Assembly (NCBI GenBank): GCA_012518765.1
Contig: JAAYRN010000270.1
Coordinates: 1 to 6,720 of the forward strand
Length of the DNA stretch: 6,720 bases
Origin: Bacteroidales bacterium
GTDB lineage: Bacteria > Bacteroidota > Bacteroidia > Bacteroidales > WCHB1-69
Direction: 5' to 3'
Positions 1-6,253 of this stretch are shown in pieces. Every line of letters starts with the position of its first letter. Position 1 is the stretch's first letter. The position numbers were made by a program, and so were the translations under genes. The notes under the pieces are model-generated. The model did not search any database. It saw only the letters and a list, made by a program, of their open reading frames with translations, and was not told the DNA's origin.

Positions 1-550
1 AATTGAAATTTCTTTTTTTAATATACGCAACTAAATGATAGAAAGCCACCTTTGAGGCATTGCTTACAAGGTGAAACATAGATTCGCCTGCAAACATTTT
101 TCCTATGGACACGCCATATAATCCACCTACTAACTTATTATTTTGAAAAGTTTCAAACGAATGAGCGTAACCTAATTTATGTAGTTTTATGTATGCGTTT
201 ATCATGTCGTTTGTAATCCAAGTTTCTTTTTGATTTTTACGTTTCACAAAAGCACATTTTTCTATAACATCTTGAAAACAAGTATCTATTCTTATTTCAA
301 ATTCATTGTTTTTTACGGATTTCAACAAACTTTTTGAAAACTTGGCTTTCTTGGGCAACAGTATTAATCGAGGATTCAACGTCCACCACAATATGGGGCT
401 TTCCTCGCTATACCATGGAAATATGCCTGTAGAATAAGCCGCCAACAATCGTTCGGGCGACAAATCGCCACCAACGGCTAACAATCCATCTTCTTCGGCT
501 AATTCAGGATTGGGAAATATAATTTCATTAGGCAGTTCAAATATAGGCAC
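1..550 (-). CDS. aat: Leucyl/phenylalanyl-tRNA--protein transferase (Aat), 3' end cut off by window edge
   Basis: Aat moves Leu or Phe from aminoacyl-tRNA onto proteins with N-terminal Arg or Lys, marking them for ClpS/ClpAP degradation (N-end rule, cytoplasm). Reading the minus strand gives 183 residues with family landmarks in order: DGLLAVGGDLSPERLLAAY (21-39), GIFPWY (42-47), ILWWTLNPR (53-61), WITNDMINAY (111-120), LHKLGYAHSFE (123-133) and LVGGLYG...GESMF (140-159), followed by NASK. The family is usually about 210-240 residues, so only the C-terminus is missing. The start must be GTG at 550-548: the protease stop codon TAA lies in the same frame one codon upstream (TAA AAA GTG), and no ATG occurs before residue 116. 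No Shine-Dalgarno is visible, so translation is probably coupled to the upstream gene. It is the last visible gene of the pyrK-lemA-protease-aat cluster. Family identity is very secure. Confidence 0.95.
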   Translation of the reverse strand, partial: MPIFELPNEIIFPNPELAEEDGLLAVGGDLSPERLLAAYSTGIFPWYSEESPILWWTLNPRLILLPKKAKFSKSLLKSVKNNEFEIRIDTCFQDVIEKCAFVKRKNQKETWITNDMINAYIKLHKLGYAHSFETFQNNKLVGGLYGVSIGKMFAGESMFHLVSNASKVAFYHLVAYIKKRNFN

Positions 551-553
551 TTT

Positions 554-1582
554 TTAAGCACTTTTTTTATTGTCTGGTAAATCATTTTTACCAATTATAG
601 ATGCATATACTTTTCTATATGTTTCATAGTCAGTACCTGCCGACATTGCTCTTAAAATGTCTATGCGTTTGCTGATAGGTGGATGTGTAGACGATAAATT
701 TTCTTTATCCTTTTTCAATTTGGGTTTGCTAATGCACATAGCAGCAGCCATTTTGCCCGGATCAAAAACATTTACATCGCCTGAAATTTTTTCCAATGCA
801 TTGGCTAAACTTTCTGGGTCTCTGGTAAAACTCACTGCGGTAGCATCGGCAAGGTATTCCCTTTTGCGAGAAAGCGAAAAATAATACAAACGAGCCAAAA
901 TAGGAGCTAAAATAGCCAAAGCAATCACTACGACAAGCATGATTATTTGCCCTCTACCGCCACCACCGCCGCCGCCTCCGCTTTTGGAATTAGATTTATT
1001 GGAGCTATTGGTTTTAGTACTTCCTCCACCTAAAACCAACGAACGTAAAAGTATTTCGGATATAATGACTATGGTACACAGCATAATACTGGCAAAGGTC
1101 ATAAACCTAACATCTCTGTTATATACATGCGACATTTCGTGTGCCATTACAGCTTGTAGTTCATTTCTACTCAGTTGTTCACGCAAACCTGAAGTGATGG
1201 CTACTATACTTTTTTTGGGATTGGTTCCTGTAGCAAAGGCATTCATAGCTGGTGTTTGTATCAAATATACTTGAGGCATGGGCAAACCCGATGCTATGGA
1301 TAATTCTTCTACAATGTTATACAATTCTTTATCATCGTCTGCATTGATTTTCCGTGCATTCGACATATTGAGAATGATTTTATCTCCTCCCAAAAAAGCA
1401 ACAAAAGTTTGTACTGCCCATATAATTATGGCAATAAAAATCCCTGTAATTGCCCCTTGATAGTTTACGTCATCTGGATATACGAAATGTCCCAAAGCAC
1501 CACCCAATGAGATGAGTAGCAATCCCATAAAAAAGAATATAATCCAAGATTTTCGTTGATTTTTTCTAATTATTTCATACAT
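554..1582 (-). CDS. M48-family (HtpX-like) membrane zinc metalloprotease
   Basis: This is an integral-membrane zinc endopeptidase of peptidase family M48, related to HtpX, which degrades misfolded membrane proteins. The 342 residues show two N-terminal membrane segments (about 13-33 and 45-65) and the zinc motif HEMSH (H148, E149, H152). The third ligand is probably E242 in SRKREYLADA, with D246 following as in the ExxxD motif. Two more hydrophobic segments lie at about 160-182 and 212-236, and the conserved STHPPISKRI is at 298-307. All catalytic residues are present, so it should be active. A linker rich in Ser, Asn and Lys that ends in eight consecutive glycines (202-209) sits between membrane segments 3 and 4. 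It lies 13 bp after lemA, a widespread pairing, and 3 bp before aat. The family is secure, but I leave the symbol blank because true HtpX orthology is not provable here. Confidence 0.93.
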   Translation of the reverse strand: MYEIIRKNQRKSWIIFFFMGLLLISLGGALGHFVYPDDVNYQGAITGIFIAIIIWAVQTFVAFLGGDKIILNMSNARKINADDDKELYNIVEELSIASGLPMPQVYLIQTPAMNAFATGTNPKKSIVAITSGLREQLSRNELQAVMAHEMSHVYNRDVRFMTFASIMLCTIVIISEILLRSLVLGGGSTKTNSSNKSNSKSGGGGGGGGRGQIIMLVVVIALAILAPILARLYYFSLSRKREYLADATAVSFTRDPESLANALEKISGDVNVFDPGKMAAAMCISKPKLKKDKENLSSTHPPISKRIDILRAMSAGTDYETYRKVYASIIGKNDLPDNKKSA

Positions 1583-1595
1583 AAATCTTTAGAAT

Positions 1596-2150
1596 TTAAA
1601 AAGAAACCTTAGGTACTTCTTTAGCTTCTGCTGTACTTACTTCGAATAAATCTTTTGCTCTGAAGTTAAACATGCCTGCAAATACATTATTTGGGAAAAT
1701 TTGTATTTTGTTGTTATAATCGGTAACTACTTCATTGTAAACGGTTCTCGAAAAAGATATTTTGTTTTCGGTAGAAGCCAATTCCTCTTGTAATTGTAAG
1801 AAATTGGTATTGGCTTTCAATTCAGGATAGGCTTCCATTTGTACAGATAATCCTGATAAAGCACTTGTTAGTTGATTGTTAGCCTCTGCTTTTTCGGCTA
1901 CAGTTTGTGCATTCATGGCACGGGAACGGTATTGAGTGATTTTTTCAAACGTTCCTTGCTCATGCTTAGCATAGCCTTTTACAGTTTCTATTAAATTAGG
2001 TATCAAAGCGTAGCGTCTTTCTAACTGTACGTCAATGTTTCGCCATTCTTTGTCTACTTTGTTTCTCATTTTTACCATGCCGTTATAAATGGCAATAATC
2101 CAGATAATGAGTAGGACAATAATTCCTATTATAATAAATGTTGTTGACAT
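1596..2150 (-). CDS. lemA: LemA family membrane-anchored protein
   Basis: The 184-residue LemA family protein has one N-terminal membrane segment (about 5-22) and a helical, coiled-coil-like domain after it. Family signatures are clear: YNGMVKMRNKVDKEW (22-36), IDVQLERRYALIPNLIETVKGYAKHE (39-64), AYPELKAN.NFL.LQEEL (107-124), TENKI (127-131) and YN..V..YN..I..FP.N (138-155). Length matches the usual 180-200. The biochemical role of LemA is not well settled; it is mostly known by its topology and its frequent neighbourhood with M48 proteases, which is also the case here, with the protease gene starting 13 bp downstream. It follows pyrK by 21 bp without a recognisable promoter or terminator, so it is probably read from the pyrK transcript. 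The ATG at 2150 has no Shine-Dalgarno. A functional partnership with the protease is inferred from gene order. Confidence 0.95.
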   Translation of the reverse strand: MSTTFIIIGIIVLLIIWIIAIYNGMVKMRNKVDKEWRNIDVQLERRYALIPNLIETVKGYAKHEQGTFEKITQYRSRAMNAQTVAEKAEANNQLTSALSGLSVQMEAYPELKANTNFLQLQEELASTENKISFSRTVYNEVVTDYNNKIQIFPNNVFAGMFNFRAKDLFEVSTAEAKEVPKVSF

Positions 2151-2171
2151 AATGATTGTATTTTATATAGT

Positions 2172-2942
2172 TTAAAATTCGGTTAATTCTGTACTTAAAA
2201 AAACGGGTCCTTCCGTGCATACGCATCGATTGCCTGTGGTAGTGGAAGTTACACAACATAAACACACTCCAAATCCACAAGCCATGGTATTTTCAAGCGA
2301 TACTTCGCAGGGAATACGAGCTGCTTCCGCCTTTTGAGCTACTGCCTTCATCATAGCCGAAGGTCCGCAAGTATATACACGGTCAAACGTAGAAATCTCT
2401 TGAAAAATAGAATGCGATGTAACTACACCTTTTTCACCCAAACTTCCATCCTCGGTAGTAATATGAAGGTGAGCTATATCTGAAAAACATTTCCCAAACG
2501 ACAAAGCTGCTTTCGTGCGTCCTCCTAACAAAACATGTGGTTTGATATTCAGTTTGTTAAAATGTTTACATAGGTACAACATGGGAGCCATACCCGTTCC
2601 GCCTCCTACAAGCAAAGGCGATTGTATATCTTGGCTTGTAAATCCATTACCCAACGGATAAATTATGTTTACTATATCATTTTTTTTCAATGTGGCAAGT
2701 TTGCGAGTTCCACCTCCTACCTGCTTAATATATAATGACATAGTATTTTTTTGCTCATCTATATCACCAATAGAAATGGGTCTTCTTAAAAAGGTAGTTG
2801 GAGAGTCTTCAATCAAAATATTTACAAACTGTCCCGGTTTGCATGCAAGTAAGGATTTCCCAACAGGAGTTATATCAAGCAAATAGTCCTCGCTTTCAAA
2901 ATGTTCTATCTTCAAAACACGGAAATCAATAACCTCTTTCAT
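2172..2942 (-). CDS. pyrK: Dihydroorotate dehydrogenase B electron-transfer subunit (PyrK)
   Basis: PyrK carries FAD and a [2Fe-2S] cluster and passes electrons from dihydroorotate oxidation by PyrD to NAD+, in pyrimidine biosynthesis. With the ATG at 2942 the protein is 256 residues, the usual length. In order it shows the FAD-binding RRPISI (53-58), the nucleotide-binding VGGGTGMAPM (112-121), CGPSAMM (192-198), then the cluster motif CGFGVCLCC followed by RCVCTEGPVF. The likely cluster ligands are C222, C227, C230 and C242. A longer reading from a TTG at 2963 is rejected because that codon lies inside the TAATTTTG promoter element at 2961-2968. It is the first gene of the minus-strand cluster. 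The usual partner pyrD is not adjacent and must be elsewhere. A different ferredoxin-reductase-like subunit is possible, but the Cys spacing and EGPVF ending fit PyrK well. Confidence 0.92.
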   Translation of the reverse strand: MKEVIDFRVLKIEHFESEDYLLDITPVGKSLLACKPGQFVNILIEDSPTTFLRRPISIGDIDEQKNTMSLYIKQVGGGTRKLATLKKNDIVNIIYPLGNGFTSQDIQSPLLVGGGTGMAPMLYLCKHFNKLNIKPHVLLGGRTKAALSFGKCFSDIAHLHITTEDGSLGEKGVVTSHSIFQEISTFDRVYTCGPSAMMKAVAQKAEAARIPCEVSLENTMACGFGVCLCCVTSTTTGNRCVCTEGPVFLSTELTEF

Positions 2943-2960
2943 GTCATCTGTTTTATAATG

Positions 2961-2968
2961 CAAAATTA
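2961..2968 (-). promoter_or_regulatory. Bacteroidetes -7 promoter element for pyrK cluster
   Basis: The minus strand reads TAATTTTG here, an exact match to the Bacteroidetes primary sigma factor -7 consensus TAnnTTTG. It ends 18 bp before the pyrK ATG, which would give a very short 5' leader. I see no clean -33 TTG at the expected spacing, so the call rests on the -7 match and its position. Confidence 0.6.
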
Positions 2969-3073
2969 CGATATTAATAACAAAGAAAACATTTATTTAT
3001 TGCATTTTTCTTTATTTAGGAGTAATTTAATTTTTCATCTTCTTTCTGACACAGAATATACGATAAAATTTAC

Positions 3074-3081
3074 TACTTTTG
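3074..3081 (+). promoter_or_regulatory. Bacteroidetes -7 promoter element for pth
   Basis: TACTTTTG matches the TAnnTTTG consensus exactly and ends 17 bp before the pth start codon. The -33 region is weak (a TTTCTG around 3043-3048). Together with the minus-strand element at 2961-2968 it makes this 156-bp gap a divergent promoter region. Confidence 0.6.
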
Positions 3082-3098
3082 CACATATTTTTAAATAC

Positions 3099-3686
3099 AT
3101 GAAATATTTAATTGTAGGACTTGGAAACATAGGTAAAGAATACGAAAACACACGCCATAACATAGGATTTATGGCATTGGATTTTTTCGCTCAATCTCAT
3201 GATTTAATCTTTGAATCAGACCGTTATGCTACTTCGGCTGTGTGTAGGCTCAAAGGTAGACGCCTTGTGTTAATCAAACCTACTACCTATATGAATCTCA
3301 GCGGAAAAGCTGTTCGTTATCATCTTGAAAAACACAAAATTCCCATAGAAAATTTATTAATCATCACCGATGATAAGGATTTGCCCATGGGCAGCATTCG
3401 TTTAAAACCCCAAGGAAGCGGAGGAACTCATAACGGACTGAATGACATAATAGAAACTATAAATACTTCTTATTTTTCACGACTGAGAATGGGCATAGGA
3501 AGTGATTTTTCTCAGGGTTATCAAGTGGAATATGTGTTGGGAACTTTTAAAGAAGAAGAAACTAATATCATAAAACCAAGCATTGAAATGAGCAAAAAAA
3601 TAATAGAATCATTTGCTTTGCAAGGAGTTCAAATAACAATGAACACTTTTAATAAAAAAACAAAAAATAAAAACACCGAAATATAA
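3099..3686 (+). CDS. pth: Peptidyl-tRNA hydrolase
   Basis: Pth releases tRNA from peptidyl-tRNAs that drop off ribosomes, an essential cytoplasmic recycling step. The 195-residue protein opens with the family signature KYLIVGLGNIGKEYENTRHNIGF. Active-site positions known from E. coli Pth are all present: N10, H20, N66 in KPTTYMNLSG, D91 in TDDKDLPMG, and H111 and N112 in GGTHNGL. The open frame extends 66 codons upstream to 2901, but family alignment starts at the ATG at 3099. That upstream stretch holds the promoter and overlaps pyrK, so 3099 is the start. No Shine-Dalgarno is seen. The tail from about 184 is Lys/Asn-rich, reflecting an A-rich 3' end. The next promoter begins 10 bp after the stop with no terminator between, so readthrough into the hydrogenase unit is possible. 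Confidence 0.96.
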   Translation: MKYLIVGLGNIGKEYENTRHNIGFMALDFFAQSHDLIFESDRYATSAVCRLKGRRLVLIKPTTYMNLSGKAVRYHLEKHKIPIENLLIITDDKDLPMGSIRLKPQGSGGTHNGLNDIIETINTSYFSRLRMGIGSDFSQGYQVEYVLGTFKEEETNIIKPSIEMSKKIIESFALQGVQITMNTFNKKTKNKNTEI

Positions 3687-3696
3687 AAAAAAGTAC

Positions 3697-3704
3697 TATC
3701 TTTG
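3697..3704 (+). promoter_or_regulatory. Bacteroidetes -7 promoter element for the TM1266-like/hydG unit
   Basis: TATCTTTG is an exact TAnnTTTG match, starting 10 bp after the pth stop. No -33 TTG is visible in the A-rich stretch upstream. If used, it produces a leader of about 100 nt before the regulator gene. I found no recognisable riboswitch fold in that leader. Confidence 0.55.
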
Positions 3705-3797
3705 CAATGAGAAATTTAAACTGAGAATCGGATGTTATCTTATTCAAAGTAGGCTTTCTTTCAAAATATAAATAACTAATAAACAATCTAATCCAAA

Positions 3798-3804
3798 AGG
3801 GAGG
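3798..3804 (+). promoter_or_regulatory. Strong Shine-Dalgarno site, unusual for this genome
   Basis: AGGGAGG lies 5 nt before the ATG at 3810 and contains GGAGG, fully complementary to the 16S rRNA anti-Shine-Dalgarno core. The starts of aat, lemA, pth and hydG in this window have no such site, as expected for Bacteroidetes. The motif fixes the start of the regulator gene. Confidence 0.7.
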
Positions 3805-3809
3805 TACTA

Positions 3810-4061
3810 ATGGAAAAGAGAATAGGCACAATCAGTATACTTGTTTCAGACACTGAAATAATTCCAAAAATCAATCAACTTCTTTCCGATGCTGGCGGTT
3901 TGATTTTAGCCCGCCAAGGTCTTCCCATACGCGAATACGAACTCAATTTTATTTCATTAATCATCGAAGGGAATATTAATGAAATAAATGCGTTAACAGG
4001 TCGTTTGGGGCGACTGCCCCATGTGGAAGCAAAATCAATGTTATCAAAAATAAAAATTTAA
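3810..4061 (+). CDS. TM1266-type putative [FeFe]-hydrogenase system regulator
   Basis: This 83-residue protein resembles the TM1266 family, small ACT/NikR-C-like proteins found next to [FeFe]-hydrogenase maturation genes and proposed to be regulators. The visible pattern fits: an opening beta strand RIGTISILV (4-12), helix around IIPKINQLLSDAG (17-29), the conserved stretch LILARQGLPIRE (31-42), strand NFISLIIEG (46-54), helix INEINALTGRLGRL (56-69), and a closing V.AK strand. There is no DNA-binding helix-turn-helix, so direct DNA binding is doubtful; a ligand-sensing or protein-interaction role is inferred only. Length is typical for the family (about 80). The start is fixed by the strong Shine-Dalgarno 5 nt upstream. 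It precedes hydG by 21 bp and should be co-transcribed. Family assignment rests on pattern recall plus the hydG neighbour, which strongly supports it. Confidence 0.85.
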   Translation: MEKRIGTISILVSDTEIIPKINQLLSDAGGLILARQGLPIREYELNFISLIIEGNINEINALTGRLGRLPHVEAKSMLSKIKI

Positions 4062-4082
4062 AAATAAATATCCATTATAATT

Positions 4083-5489
4083 ATGAGTGAGAATAAAAAA
4101 TTTAAAAACTTCATTGACAAAGACAAACTATACTCTTTGATTGAAGGTGAAGCCCCTACAGCTGCCGAACTAAAGGAAATATTAAACCGTGCCTCTGAAT
4201 TACACGGCTTAGATTTAAAAGATGTTGCAGCTCTGTTGAGAGTAACCGACCATGATCAAATATACGAAATCATGGAAGTAGCCAAAAATGTAAAACAAGA
4301 AATCTACGGCAAACGTTTGGTGCTTTTTGCCCCTTTGTATACAGGCAACCGCTGTATAAACAACTGCTTGTATTGTAGTTTCAGAAGAGATAATAAAACT
4401 CTGAAACGCAAAGTGCTAAACATGAAAGAAATTGAAACAGAAGTAAGAGAATTGTTACAAGAAGGACACAAAAGAGTGTTGTTGATTTGTGGCGAAACTC
4501 CAGCCAACGACATTAATTACATTTGCGAAGCCATACGCACCACCTACGCCGTTGTTGAGAATGGACATAACGTTCGCCGTATCAATGTGGAATTAGCACC
4601 CATGTCCATAGAAGATTTTAGCAAATTAAAAGAAGAAAAAATAGGCACTTACGTTTGTTTCCAAGAAACTTACGACCCCGATTTATACAAAATTTATCAC
4701 CCCAACGACACCCCAAAAGCCGACTACGAAAATCGCTTATTGGTCATGGACAGAGCCATGGAAGCAGGAATTGACGATGTGGGATTGGGCGTTTTATTCG
4801 GTTTAGCCGATTATCGTTTTGAAATATTAGCCTTAATGGAGCATGCACGCCACTTAGAAGAAGCCTTTGGTTGTGGTCCACACACCATTAGCTTCCCACG
4901 CATAGAACCAGCCGAAGGTGCTCCCCTACCCGAAAACATACCCCATAAAGTAAGCGACGATGATTTCAAAAAAATCATTGCCATCATTCGCATTGCACTA
5001 CCTTATACAGGAATTATATTGAGCACACGCGAAAGCGATTCCCTGCGTAACGAATTATTCCAATACGGAATTAGCCAAATATCAGCAGGCTCAAGAACAA
5101 ACCCAGGTGCTTACGCCGAAGATACCCAAGGACATAAAACCGGAAGTCAATTCCAATTGGGAGACCACAGAAACTTAGACGAAGTTATATCCAGCATGAT
5201 AGACGGCGGATATATCCCCTCCTTCTGTACAGGTTGCTACCGAAAAGGACGTATAGGACAGGATTTTATGGACTTAGCAAAACCCGGACTCATAAAAGAA
5301 TACTGCATGCCCAACGCTATTTTTACGTTCAGGGAATACCTAAATGATTTTGCAACACCCGAAACCAAAGCAAAAGGAATGAATCTTATCAAAGAATTGG
5401 TGGGTGAAATAAAGAAAGAAAATCTGCAAAAAAGCATAAACAAAAACTTAGAACAAATAGATCAAGGCGAAAGAGATATTTATTTTTAA
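4083..5489 (+). CDS. hydG: [FeFe]-hydrogenase H-cluster maturase HydG (radical SAM tyrosine lyase)
   Basis: HydG cleaves tyrosine with S-adenosylmethionine to p-cresol and dehydroglycine, and turns the latter into CO and CN- bound to iron, the precursor of the [FeFe]-hydrogenase 2Fe subcluster. The 468-residue length fits the family (about 470). The radical-SAM cluster motif is CINNCLYC (C91, C95, C98) followed by SFRR. Other landmarks are CGETP (136-140), ELAPMS (170-175), QETYDPDLY.IYHP (194-207), SAGSRTNPGAY (334-344), and the C-terminal CTGC plus C408 in CX2CX22C spacing (C382, C385, C408). That last motif holds the auxiliary cluster where CO and CN- form, and it separates HydG from its relative ThiH. 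All key cysteines are intact. It lies 21 bp after the TM1266-type gene and is followed by a terminator. hydE, hydF and the hydrogenase gene are not adjacent. Confidence 0.96.
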   Translation: MSENKKFKNFIDKDKLYSLIEGEAPTAAELKEILNRASELHGLDLKDVAALLRVTDHDQIYEIMEVAKNVKQEIYGKRLVLFAPLYTGNRCINNCLYCSFRRDNKTLKRKVLNMKEIETEVRELLQEGHKRVLLICGETPANDINYICEAIRTTYAVVENGHNVRRINVELAPMSIEDFSKLKEEKIGTYVCFQETYDPDLYKIYHPNDTPKADYENRLLVMDRAMEAGIDDVGLGVLFGLADYRFEILALMEHARHLEEAFGCGPHTISFPRIEPAEGAPLPENIPHKVSDDDFKKIIAIIRIALPYTGIILSTRESDSLRNELFQYGISQISAGSRTNPGAYAEDTQGHKTGSQFQLGDHRNLDEVISSMIDGGYIPSFCTGCYRKGRIGQDFMDLAKPGLIKEYCMPNAIFTFREYLNDFATPETKAKGMNLIKELVGEIKKENLQKSINKNLEQIDQGERDIYF

Positions 5490-5516
5490 GTCGTAATTAT
5501 ATTTTAATTATTGTGT

Positions 5517-5550
5517 GGAAAGAGGTTGTTTGTACAAACAACCTCTTTTT
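5517..5550 (+). terminator. Rho-independent terminator after hydG
   Basis: Positions 5519-5533 and 5534-5548 form a perfect 15-bp inverted repeat (AAAGAGGTTGTTTGT and its complement), extended by two G-U pairs and ending in TTTTT at 5546-5550. It starts 27 bp after the hydG stop. In RNA the tip would open into a small loop around GUAC. The T-run is on the plus side, so it terminates the hydG transcript and there is no need to expect hydE or hydF on the same message. Confidence 0.85.
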
Positions 5551-5978
5551 GTTTAATGGGTTGAAAATAAAAGAAATAGAATTATATAGATTTGATCTGT
5601 TCAAACCAACATCTAATACTACCAGCCAGTATTGGTCTTTCTCTCAATTTTCAAATGACAAATGCATATAATATTAAAATGGACAAAACATGAGCTAATA
5701 CTGCAAAACACAACGGTAGATACGTTCGCTCCATGCGTTACTTTTAAAAATCCACAAAGTTTCTAAAGAAAACTTACTGTCTTAGTTTCTAATGGATGCA
5801 GGTGGTATAGCTTCCAAAAAATAGGCTATTTTTTAGAGGTGGAAAATGTGTTTTTTGTGTATAAATAAGTACTTCCCAATAGCATTATATTCTATATTCT
5901 TGCTAATCAATAAAATAAAGAAAAACTTATCCTTAAAATATAAATAATAATTTAGTAAAAAAACAGCGTATAATACCA
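5551..5978. other. AT-rich non-coding stretch
   Basis: About 430 bp between the hydG terminator and the next promoter contain no convincing open reading frame on either strand, no tRNA-like fold and no recognisable insertion-sequence end. Two hairpins stand out: CTAATACT (5613-5620) against AGTATTGG (5628-5635), and a stronger A-run/T-run hairpin at 5816-5834 listed separately. The base composition is like the rest of the window. It may hold a small untranslated RNA or remnants of a decayed gene, but I cannot support either. Confidence 0.5.
5812..5844. repeat. A/T-flanked hairpin, possible bidirectional terminator
   Basis: AAAAAATAG at 5816-5824 and CTATTTTTT at 5826-5834 are perfect inverted repeats separated by one base. 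TTCC (5812-5815) can also pair with GGAA (5841-5844) across a six-base bulge. An A-run, stem and T-run read the same way on both strands, as in bidirectional terminators, but the stem is GC-poor and no gene ends beside it. Function is uncertain. Confidence 0.4.
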
Positions 5979-6007
5979 TTGTATATGGAAATAATTTTGT
6001 ATTTTTG
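5979..6007 (+). promoter_or_regulatory. Bacteroidetes promoter (-33 TTG and -7 TATTTTTG) for small peptide gene
   Basis: TTG at 5979-5981 and TATTTTTG at 6000-6007 are separated by 18 bp, close to the Bacteroidetes -33/-7 arrangement. Transcription would start near 6013, leaving a leader of about 35 nt before the ATG at 6048. This is the best two-part promoter in the window. Confidence 0.7.
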
Positions 6008-6047
6008 CGACATTATTTACTTAAAATGATAAAAGCATTTCAACATT

Positions 6048-6218
6048 ATGAAAAAATCAGGTAATACATTCTTTACAGAAAAAGAAAAATACATATCCCC
6101 CGATATAGAAATCATTGAAATTGAAGTAGAAAAAGGTTTTGCTGCAAGTGTTCGAACGGCTCAAGGTAAAGGAACAGCAGCCAGCTGGGATGAGGTAGAA
6201 GATTTATCTTGGGATTAA
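6048..6218 (+). CDS. Small acidic 56-residue protein upstream of fimbrillin-like lipoprotein
   Basis: I do not recognise a named family. The protein begins MKKSGNTFFTEKEKYISPDI, continues with an alternating acidic/hydrophobic strand EIIEIEVEKG (21-30), a small-residue linker FAASVRTAQGKGTAAS (31-46) and an acidic Trp-containing tail with two SWD triplets, the second at the C-terminus. It has 12 acidic and 7 basic residues, no cysteine, no signal peptide and no membrane segment. The layout (Lys-rich start, Y..P.IE.IE.E.G core, small-residue stretch, Trp/Asp tail) recalls short proteins that I remember being encoded ahead of fimbrillin or surface-protein genes in Bacteroidales; that is memory, not a search. 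Support for it being real: the best promoter in the window 41 bp upstream, an ATGAAAAAA start, and a lipoprotein gene following closely. Its role is unknown. Confidence 0.75.
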   Translation: MKKSGNTFFTEKEKYISPDIEIIEIEVEKGFAASVRTAQGKGTAASWDEVEDLSWD

Positions 6219-6253
6219 TTAAGTAATTAAAAAACAAAAACACCATGCACATT

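Noticed and set aside
939..1274. Plus-strand open frame with a proline run opposite the M48 protease
   Set aside because: It is the antisense shadow of the glycine-rich linker and has no start context or family features.
2901..3098. 66-codon N-terminal extension of pth in an open frame
   Set aside because: Pth homologues begin at the MKYLIVGLGN motif; the extension overlaps pyrK and includes the pth promoter.
3420..3440. GGTHNGL in Pth instead of the more common GGHNGL-type sequence
   Set aside because: The alignment has no insertion and the catalytic His and Asn are kept; as far as I recall Thr is tolerated at this position, so it is ordinary variation.
3721..3735. CTGAGA-type sequence in the leader before the TM1266-like gene, recalling part of a TPP riboswitch
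   Set aside because: The other conserved THI-box segments are absent and HydG needs no thiamin, so the match is chance.
4083..5489. Alternative identity as ThiH (thiamin biosynthesis tyrosine lyase)
   Set aside because: The C-terminal CX2CX22C motif, the 468-residue length and the TM1266-type neighbour identify HydG.
6048..6218. Small peptide as a GG-leader bacteriocin or RiPP precursor
   Set aside because: There is no double-glycine leader cleavage motif, no Cys/Ser-rich core, and no modification or transporter gene in view.
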